A DNA stretch of 18,168 nucleotides, from the NCBI GenBank assembly GCA_031277075.1, contig JAISLV010000052.1, positions 1 through 18,168 on the forward strand, read 5' to 3'. Below are positions 12,807 through 18,168 of the stretch, one piece after another; the stretch's first letter is position 1; each line of letters begins with the position of its first letter. Under the pieces are notes generated by a model. That model saw nothing but the letters and a program-made list of their open reading frames with translations. It made no database searches and was not told the origin of the DNA. A program made the position numbers and the translations under genes. Source of the DNA: Endomicrobium sp. (lineage in GTDB: Bacteria > Elusimicrobiota > Endomicrobiia > Endomicrobiales > Endomicrobiaceae).

Positions 12807-14867
12807 GTGAAAAAAATTGTTTTGTCATGGTTGTTTGTTTTTCTTGCGTTTACGGCGGCGGTAAATGCGCAGACGGTAGTTTATACAACTTCAGATTTTA
12901 AAGCGGCATATTCTGCAGGCGGAACGCAAGATATTTCATTAGGGGACAATATTACGTTTGACAATAACCCTTTAGAAAGCGCAGGAAGCAGTTTAGAGAT
13001 GACTGTAAATATGGGGACTTATACATTGTCGTTTTTAAATAATACGGCAGTCTACGGCGGCGCGATTTACAATTATGGCTATTCAACAATAAATTTTACA
13101 AGCGGCAGCGTTCATTTTACAAGCAACAGCGCAACAAGTCAGGGCGGCGCGATTTACAATGATAATAATTCAACAGTAAATTTTACAAACAGCAGCGTTC
13201 ATTTTACAAGTAACAGCGCAACAAGTCAGGGCGGCGCGATTTACAATAATGCTGACTCAGTAATCAAATTTATAAGCGGCAACATATATTTCACAAGCAA
13301 CAGCGCAGATTCTGGCGGTGCGATTTACAATTATGGCTATTCAATAATAAATTTTACAAGCGGCAGCGTTCATTTTACAAGCAACAGCGCAACAAGTCAG
13401 GGCGGTGCGATTTACAATAATTATTCAGCAATAAATTTTACGAACGAAACTGTGAATTTTACAAACAATGGCGCAAGCAGTTGGGGCGGGGCAATTCTTA
13501 ATAATGATTCTATAATATATTTTATAAACGGGAATGTGAATTTTATAGGTAATAGCTCAATTTCCGGCGGCGCGATTTACAATGATAATAATTCAACAAT
13601 AAATTTTACAAACGGCAGCGTCCATTTTACAAGCAATAGCGCAGACAGCGGCGGCGCGATTTACAACTCTCAAAGTTCAGAGATAAATTTTACAAACGGG
13701 AACGTCCATTTTACAGGCAACAGCGCAACAAGTCGGGGCGGCGCGATTTACAATTATTATTCAACAATCAATTTTACAAGCGCAAGCTCAAACTTCACAA
13801 GCAATAGCGCAGACGGCGGCGGCGCGATTTACAATGTGCGTTCTATAATAAATTTTACGAATGAAACTGTGAATTTTACAAGCAATGGCGCAAGCAGTTG
13901 GGGCGGGGCAATTCTTAATACTAGCGATTCTATAATAGATTTTACAAACGTGAATGTGAATTTTATAGGTAATAGCTCAAATTCCGGCGGGGCAATTTAC
14001 AATATCTATGATTCAATAATAAATTTTACGAGTGAAACTGTAAATTTTACAAGTAACAGCGCAAGAGAAGGCGGCGCGATTTACAACTCTCAAAGTTCAG
14101 AGATAAATTTTACAAACGGGAACGTAAATTTTATAAATAATGTCTCTACGGGAGAGTATAGAAGAGGCGGAGCAATTTATAATGAGGATAATGCAATAAT
14201 AAGTTTTACAAACAGCAATGTCCATTTCACAAGCAATATTGCAGTTTATGACAGCGGGGCAATTTACGATTATTATAACAGTTTAGGCGGAGCAATTTAT
14301 AATGATGATGCAATAATAAACTTTACTAACGGCAATGTGAATTTTACAGGCAACAGTGCAAAAAGCGGCGGCGCGATTTACAACGATATAGACGGCGTAA
14401 TAACGTTTAATGCAAGCAGAGCGGTATTTATAGACAATATTGCAAACGGCGCGGACAACGATATACACAATTTAGGAGTAATAAATGTAAACGACGGGTC
14501 ATACATAGAACTAAACGGAGGCATAACGGGAACGGGAACGTTAAATATCAGCGGAGCAAGCAAAGTAAAATTCGCAGCGGTAAATTTATATGTGGGAAGT
14601 TTAAATATAGACGAGACAAGCTCATTGGGGATAACGCTTGATTTTACGAGCGCATTGAAACACACAGCGATATATATAGATGAGAATATAACATTAGTTG
14701 AAAATGCGAGTAAATTGGATATAAGCATACTTGGAAAAGCAACGGCAAACAAAATAGCGGCGATATATGCAAACGCAGGAATTACAGACGCTGAGCAAAT
14801 ATTTACAACAGATAAAAACAGGTATGCGTTTGTGTGGGAAGAAGATACGGAAAATGTAAGCGGATAA
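12807..14867 (+). CDS. Pmp-like autotransporter, N-terminal part (signal peptide and repeat passenger)
   Basis: A 686-residue product starting at GTG 12807, with AGAGG just upstream. The start is fixed by a good signal peptide: KK, a hydrophobic core, cleavage after VNA (about residue 21). An in-frame TTG at 12771 would put 12 charged residues before it and has no ribosome site. From about residue 83 to 525 there are some fifteen units with GGAIYN and F-T-x-N-S, the GGAI/FxxN pattern of chlamydial polymorphic membrane proteins, expected to fold as a surface beta-helix. Units are 22-28 residues and many are near-identical in DNA. The frame ends at TAA 14865, without any beta-barrel. The barrel lies in the same frame just downstream, so this is very likely the front part of one interrupted protein. 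Confidence 0.85.
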   Translation: MKKIVLSWLFVFLAFTAAVNAQTVVYTTSDFKAAYSAGGTQDISLGDNITFDNNPLESAGSSLEMTVNMGTYTLSFLNNTAVYGGAIYNYGYSTINFTSGSVHFTSNSATSQGGAIYNDNNSTVNFTNSSVHFTSNSATSQGGAIYNNADSVIKFISGNIYFTSNSADSGGAIYNYGYSIINFTSGSVHFTSNSATSQGGAIYNNYSAINFTNETVNFTNNGASSWGGAILNNDSIIYFINGNVNFIGNSSISGGAIYNDNNSTINFTNGSVHFTSNSADSGGAIYNSQSSEINFTNGNVHFTGNSATSRGGAIYNYYSTINFTSASSNFTSNSADGGGAIYNVRSIINFTNETVNFTSNGASSWGGAILNTSDSIIDFTNVNVNFIGNSSNSGGAIYNIYDSIINFTSETVNFTSNSAREGGAIYNSQSSEINFTNGNVNFINNVSTGEYRRGGAIYNEDNAIISFTNSNVHFTSNIAVYDSGAIYDYYNSLGGAIYNDDAIINFTNGNVNFTGNSAKSGGAIYNDIDGVITFNASRAVFIDNIANGADNDIHNLGVINVNDGSYIELNGGITGTGTLNISGASKVKFAAVNLYVGSLNIDETSSLGITLDFTSALKHTAIYIDENITLVENASKLDISILGKATANKIAAIYANAGITDAEQIFTTDKNRYAFVWEEDTENVSG
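13063..14126 (+). repeat. Near-identical duplicated blocks within the autotransporter repeats
   Basis: Positions 13063-13159 recur at 13321-13417 (offset 258 bases, 86 codons) with about two changes. The stretch beginning at 13441 recurs at 13858, and that at 13651-13706 recurs at 14071-14126 without change (offsets 417 and 420, a 3-base indel apart). This shows a higher-order duplication of about five units. All offsets are multiples of three. Confidence 0.8.
14865..14867 (+). other. Single in-frame TAA splitting the autotransporter
   Basis: The frame of the upstream part continues without any other stop from 14868 to 17597: the codons after TAA are AAT TAT ATA GGT TAT TTG ACA ATG. The text on both sides reads as continuous passenger sequence (EDTENVSG, stop, NYIGYLTMLKWNFF). 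Without the stop, the protein would be 1,596 residues with a signal peptide at one end and a barrel at the other. Confidence 0.85.
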
Positions 14868-14888
14868 AATTATATAGGTTATTTGACA

Positions 14889-17597
14889 ATGCTGAAATGG
14901 AATTTTTTTACGGCAGATTATAAAGAAGCGCCTGCAAGCGAAACAATAGTATTGACTGAAAATAAAACCGCAATAACGGGCGACAATAATGCGTTTGGCT
15001 TGCCGGGCGCAAGCGGTATAACTATAGACGGCGCGGGCAATGCGTTAAATTCTGCAAATTATGAAAATTTAGGTTTTTCGCTGAACGCGGTGTCTGCGAC
15101 GTTTAAAAACATAAGTTTTGAAAATTTCTTGTCAACGGGAAACGGCGGCGCAATACAAGCTGTTTCAAGCGCAATGGTAAATTTCACAGGAATAATAAAT
15201 TTCACAGGCAATATCTCAACAGGAGTTTATGACTCAGGCGGGGCTATTTACAATTATAACTCAGAAATAAATTTTACAAACGGGAACATAAATTTTACAA
15301 ACAACAGCGCAAACAATCTAGGCGGGGCTATTTCCAACTATGATATCTCAGAAATGAATTTTACAAACGGAAATGTAAATTTTACAGGCAATAGCGCAAT
15401 GCTAGCCGGGGCTATTTACAATTATAACTCAGGAATGAATTTTACAAACGGGAACATAAATTTCACAAGCAACATCGCAGTGGACGGCGGCGCGATTGCC
15501 AATGTTTATAATTCAACAATGAATTTTACAGGCGTGAATGTGAATTTTACAGGCAACCGCGCAATAATATTCAATAGTAGTCCATTTATTGGCGGCGCGG
15601 TTGTGAATATAGAGAATTCAATAATAAATTTTACAAATGCGAGTGTGGATTTCACAAGCAACAACGCAGACAGCGGCGCGGCAATTGTCAACTATGACCG
15701 CGCGGAAATAAATTTTACAGGCGGCAGCGTCAATTTTACAAGCAATAGCGCAAGCGATTTCGGCGGCGCGATTTCAAACGCTTATAATTCAATAATAACT
15801 TTTGCAGACGGCAAAACAAATTTTACGGGAAATGTGGCGGTCAGTTCAGGCGGAGCGATATATATGGCGGGAAACAGCGCAATAACGTTTAAGGCGTTAA
15901 ACGAAAATATAGAGCTGACGTTTAAAGACAACTATGCAAATAATGTATTGAACGACATTTATACATATAATGGCGGGTTTGTAAATTTTGAGGCTAACGG
16001 ACGCAATATAACATTAACCGACGGAATAAAGATAACGGGAAACGGGACGACAAACAAGGCGGGAAACGGTGATTTAATATTTCAGGCAGATAGCGAAATA
16101 CTTGGTAAGTTTAATATAAACGGCGGCAGCGCGAAATTAGCCGACAATGTAACATTGAAAGGCAAAGAGATAATAGTCGGCGCGGCGGGAACATTAGATT
16201 TACAAAATAACAGCGTAAACACAATAAAGACGGAAAAATTTGAAACATCGGGCAATTTAAAGATAGACATATTTCAAAACGGGGACAATGACAAAATAGA
16301 GGCGCAACAAGCGATATTAAGGGGGAACTTAGATATAAAAGCAAGGGTAGGCAAATACGAAAACAAGGAGTATGAAATAATAATAACTTCGCAAAATATA
16401 ATAAACATATCTGCAAACGCAAGCGGCAATTATAGCGGGCTGAACTATACCTTAGATACTTTAAATTACTCAGATTATAACGTATTAAAGCTGATAGTCA
16501 ACGGAACATATTCAAGCAGTTTTGGAGAAATAGGCGGTTTAACGTTCAATCAAAAAGAAACGGCAAAAGCGTTAGACAAACTGTCCGTGTCGGGCGCAAT
16601 AAGCCAAGCGTTTGAAAGTTTTATAAGCGATTATGACGCAAAGACGCAAGAAGAGCAGGAAGAAATGTTAAGACAAACGTCGGGGTATTTCTTAGCAAAC
16701 ATAATAAGAAACGCAGCCGCAGACAGCCCAAACAATGAGATATACGATAAGATAAAAAGCCGTGATGAAGGCGCGTCAAACAGCGGAATATGGGCGCAGA
16801 TAAAAGGCGGACAAGAGATATTTAAAGGCGATGAAAATTCAATAGACGATTATAAAGACAGTTCAATTGGAGCAATGTTTGGATTTGACAAATACATACA
16901 AGAAAAATCGTTAATGTGGGGCGTATATGCAAGGATAAACAAAGACAATATAGAGCAGGGAGAAAATAAAGCGGACGGGCAAAAAAGCGGGCTTGGCGTC
17001 TACGGCGGATACATAAAAGAAAAGTATGAAGTAAAAGCAATGCTGCTTGGCAGCTATGATATATTCAATACGCAAAGGCAAGTATTAGGACAAACCGCAA
17101 AATCAGACATTAGCGCAATAACAATAAGTGCAGACGCAGAAGGCGCGATGAAATTTGAGCTAAGCAAAGAAATGCAAATAAGACCGTATATAGGCGTGGA
17201 AGCGGCGGCTGCAAATTACGGAAACTTCAAAGAAAGCGGAACGGACGCGAATTTAGACATAAACGCAGGAAGCTATATAAGGAGCGCGGCGCGTATAGGA
17301 GCGGGTATAGAGTATGAAAAAGAGAGAATAAGCGTTTATGCAAAAACGGAAGGGAAATGTTTGTTAAGCGGGACAGAGCCTGAAATAGAAAGCGTATTTG
17401 AAAATACGGACGAAACATTTAAAAGCAGAGGAACAAAAGAAGGCAGCATAGAGATAGGAATAGCGGCGGGAATGCAGGTAGAGATAGCAAAAGACTGGAA
17501 AGGCTATGCAAACGTCAATTATTATGGAGCGCAGAACTATACAAACATATACGGCAATATAGGAATAAAATATTTGTTCGGCAAAAACGCAAAATAG
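14889..17597 (+). CDS. Pmp-like autotransporter, C-terminal part (passenger and beta-barrel)
   Basis: 902 residues from ATG 14889 (TTG 14883 is also possible; neither has a convincing ribosome site). There is no signal peptide, so alone it could not reach the outer membrane. About nine more GGAI/FTxN units run from about residue 80 to 340. A non-repeat beta-helix end with NINGG and TLDLQNNS follows, then an acidic helical linker (about 555-620, ALDKLSVSGAISQAFESF to NIIRNAA) like that preceding classical autotransporter barrels. The last 270 or so residues (from SGIWAQIKGG, about 630) form an autotransporter beta-barrel with alternating Gly/Tyr strands, ending in IKYLFGKNAK. A passenger at the surface and barrel in the outer membrane would be expected if joined to the upstream part. 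Confidence 0.85.
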   Translation: MLKWNFFTADYKEAPASETIVLTENKTAITGDNNAFGLPGASGITIDGAGNALNSANYENLGFSLNAVSATFKNISFENFLSTGNGGAIQAVSSAMVNFTGIINFTGNISTGVYDSGGAIYNYNSEINFTNGNINFTNNSANNLGGAISNYDISEMNFTNGNVNFTGNSAMLAGAIYNYNSGMNFTNGNINFTSNIAVDGGAIANVYNSTMNFTGVNVNFTGNRAIIFNSSPFIGGAVVNIENSIINFTNASVDFTSNNADSGAAIVNYDRAEINFTGGSVNFTSNSASDFGGAISNAYNSIITFADGKTNFTGNVAVSSGGAIYMAGNSAITFKALNENIELTFKDNYANNVLNDIYTYNGGFVNFEANGRNITLTDGIKITGNGTTNKAGNGDLIFQADSEILGKFNINGGSAKLADNVTLKGKEIIVGAAGTLDLQNNSVNTIKTEKFETSGNLKIDIFQNGDNDKIEAQQAILRGNLDIKARVGKYENKEYEIIITSQNIINISANASGNYSGLNYTLDTLNYSDYNVLKLIVNGTYSSSFGEIGGLTFNQKETAKALDKLSVSGAISQAFESFISDYDAKTQEEQEEMLRQTSGYFLANIIRNAAADSPNNEIYDKIKSRDEGASNSGIWAQIKGGQEIFKGDENSIDDYKDSSIGAMFGFDKYIQEKSLMWGVYARINKDNIEQGENKADGQKSGLGVYGGYIKEKYEVKAMLLGSYDIFNTQRQVLGQTAKSDISAITISADAEGAMKFELSKEMQIRPYIGVEAAAANYGNFKESGTDANLDINAGSYIRSAARIGAGIEYEKERISVYAKTEGKCLLSGTEPEIESVFENTDETFKSRGTKEGSIEIGIAAGMQVEIAKDWKGYANVNYYGAQNYTNIYGNIGIKYLFGKNAK

Positions 17598-17647
17598 CGC
17601 AAGCGGGGACGGCGCGCCACGCTTATAAAAGCCGCCGCCTAACTTAC

Positions 17648-17690
17648 GCAAACGGCATACCTTGAACTTGTTTCAGGGTATGCCGTTTGC
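17648..17690. repeat. Long palindrome downstream of the autotransporter
   Basis: GCAAACGGCATACC (17648-17661) pairs perfectly over 14 bp with GGTATGCCGTTTGC (17677-17690). The 15-base loop (TTGAACTTGTTTCAG) is itself a variant of the CTGAA...TTCAG palindrome core. It may act as transcript end for the autotransporter, although only a short broken T-run follows. Confidence 0.7.
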
Positions 17691-17782
17691 ATAGTTTCTC
17701 TCAAGGTCTGCCGTTTTACCTGACTTGACCGCTTTGGCGACCACACAGATTAGAGCTTTTTTACAAGTTTTTGCATTCCAAT

Positions 17783-17810
17783 TAAGCAGCTAGGCAGCTA
17801 AGCAAAGGCA
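17783..17810 (+). repeat. Short AGCAGCTAGGCAGCTAAGC repeat fragment
   Basis: This resembles the start of the intergenic repeat at 10829-10918, followed by AAAGGCAGAC. It leads directly into the 12-base array. Together with the elements around it, it suggests a mosaic of repeat modules. Confidence 0.45.
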
Positions 17811-17858
17811 GACACTGAGAGAGACACTGAAAGAGACACTGAAAAAGACCCTGAAATA
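17811..17858. repeat. Four tandem 12-base units, opposite orientation to 137-208
   Basis: GACACTGAGAGA, GACACTGAAAGA, GACACTGAAAAA, GACCCTGAAATA. The reverse complement is the unit of the array at 137-208. The last unit merges into the palindrome CCCTGAA-ATAAA-TTCAGGG (17849-17867). Two more units (GATACTGAAATG, GATACTGAAAGA) occur at 17990-18013. Confidence 0.75.
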
Positions 17859-17933
17859 AATTCAGGGCGTTGCTCCGCGTCGGTTTTGGGCGACGGGCAT
17901 AACGGCAAAGGCAAAAGCAACAGCAAACAGCAG

Positions 17934-17954
17934 ATACTGAAACAAGTTCAGTAT
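17934..17954. repeat. Palindrome, ATAC/GTAT variant
   Basis: ATACTGAA (17934-17941), loop ACAAG, TTCAGTAT (17947-17954): a perfect 8-bp stem. Compared with 40-60, the third base pair has changed from G-C to A-T on both arms. Confidence 0.75.
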
Positions 17955-18015
17955 GACGGACGTAACGGCAAAAGCAACGGCAAACAACAGATACTGAAAT
18001 GGATACTGAAAGAGA

Positions 18016-18091
18016 CATTGCCGCGCCTGTCATGCTGAACTTGTTTCAGCATCTGCCGTTTGTTGTTCATCTATTCTTTCTCTTCCTTCTT
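18016..18091. repeat. 76-base dispersed repeat, inverted relative to 1-76
   Basis: Reverse complement of 1-76 with one mismatch. It contains the palindrome ATGCTGAA-CTTGT-TTCAGCAT (18032-18052). Confidence 0.85.
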
Positions 18092-18168
18092 TGCTTTCTG
18101 CCATTACCATGCATCAGTTGTTGTCGTTGCCTAACTTCTTAGCTGCCCAGCCGCTTAGCCGCATTTTT
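18092..18168 (-). repeat. Dispersed GCGGCTAAGCGGCTG-type repeat at the window end
   Basis: On the minus strand it reads GCGGCTAAGCGGCTGGGCAG, then GTTAGGCAACGACAACAAC, then GATGCATGGTAATGG, matching the module order of 10829-10905. No gene is visible. It runs off the end of the window. Confidence 0.6.

Noticed and set aside
12629..12867. Leader peptide fused in frame to the autotransporter at some repeat number
   Set aside because: The autotransporter frame corresponds to unit counts of 0 modulo 3, which hit TAA at 12666 immediately after the heptamers; the other two frames stop at 12745 or 12792.
1..18168. One large composite transposon bounded by the inverted ends
   Set aside because: There is no transposase or integrase in the window, the content is core metabolism, and the end repeat is part of a mosaic repeat family also seen inside the window.

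Overview
The window looks like part of the chromosome of a Gram-negative, AT-rich bacterium. Coding regions use many GCG/GGC codons, a secreted protein carries a type V autotransporter barrel, and the spaces between genes are full of dispersed repeats. The combination of a type I-beta DAHP synthase, a three-domain PheA, hisC inside an aro operon and a Chlamydia-Pmp-like GGAIYN repeat autotransporter makes Elusimicrobiota (Endomicrobium-like) my best guess. That is inference; there is no rRNA in the window to settle it. Both ends lie in the same 76-base repeat in opposite orientation, so the window may be an assembly contig broken at repeats.

Layout. 1-371: repeat-rich DNA (palindromes, 12-base tandem repeats, a partial MITE-like element). 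378-2342 (minus): a zinc/cadmium/lead-type P1B ATPase. 2374-2553: a full MITE-like element. 2740-3039: a small membrane protein. 3139-9175: an aromatic amino acid operon, pheA-hisC-aroF-(terminator)-tyrA-aroA-small unknown gene. It covers DAHP synthesis, the EPSP step and both prephenate branches plus a transaminase. 9296-10813: guaB behind a good sigma70-like promoter. 10829-11162: a dispersed repeat, then 'leader cassette A'. 11303-12118: an outer-membrane beta-barrel protein. 12256-12434: a second MITE copy. 12544-12738: 'leader cassette B'. 12807-17597: a very large Pmp-like autotransporter reading frame cut in two by one in-frame TAA at 14865. 17598-18168: repeats only.

The most interesting feature is the leader cassette found upstream of both cell-surface genes. 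It has a strong ribosome binding site, an ATG opening directly into a tract of CAACAGC heptamers (9 units in A, 4 in B), and a perfect 10-bp hairpin plus U-tract terminator. Seven is not a multiple of three, so the unit count sets the frame. With 9 units the peptide stops before the hairpin. With 4 units the frame runs through and past it. This is the layout expected of a phase-variable transcription attenuator, in which slippage in a leader peptide decides whether a ribosome overruns the terminator. The architecture is read from the sequence; the switching is inference.
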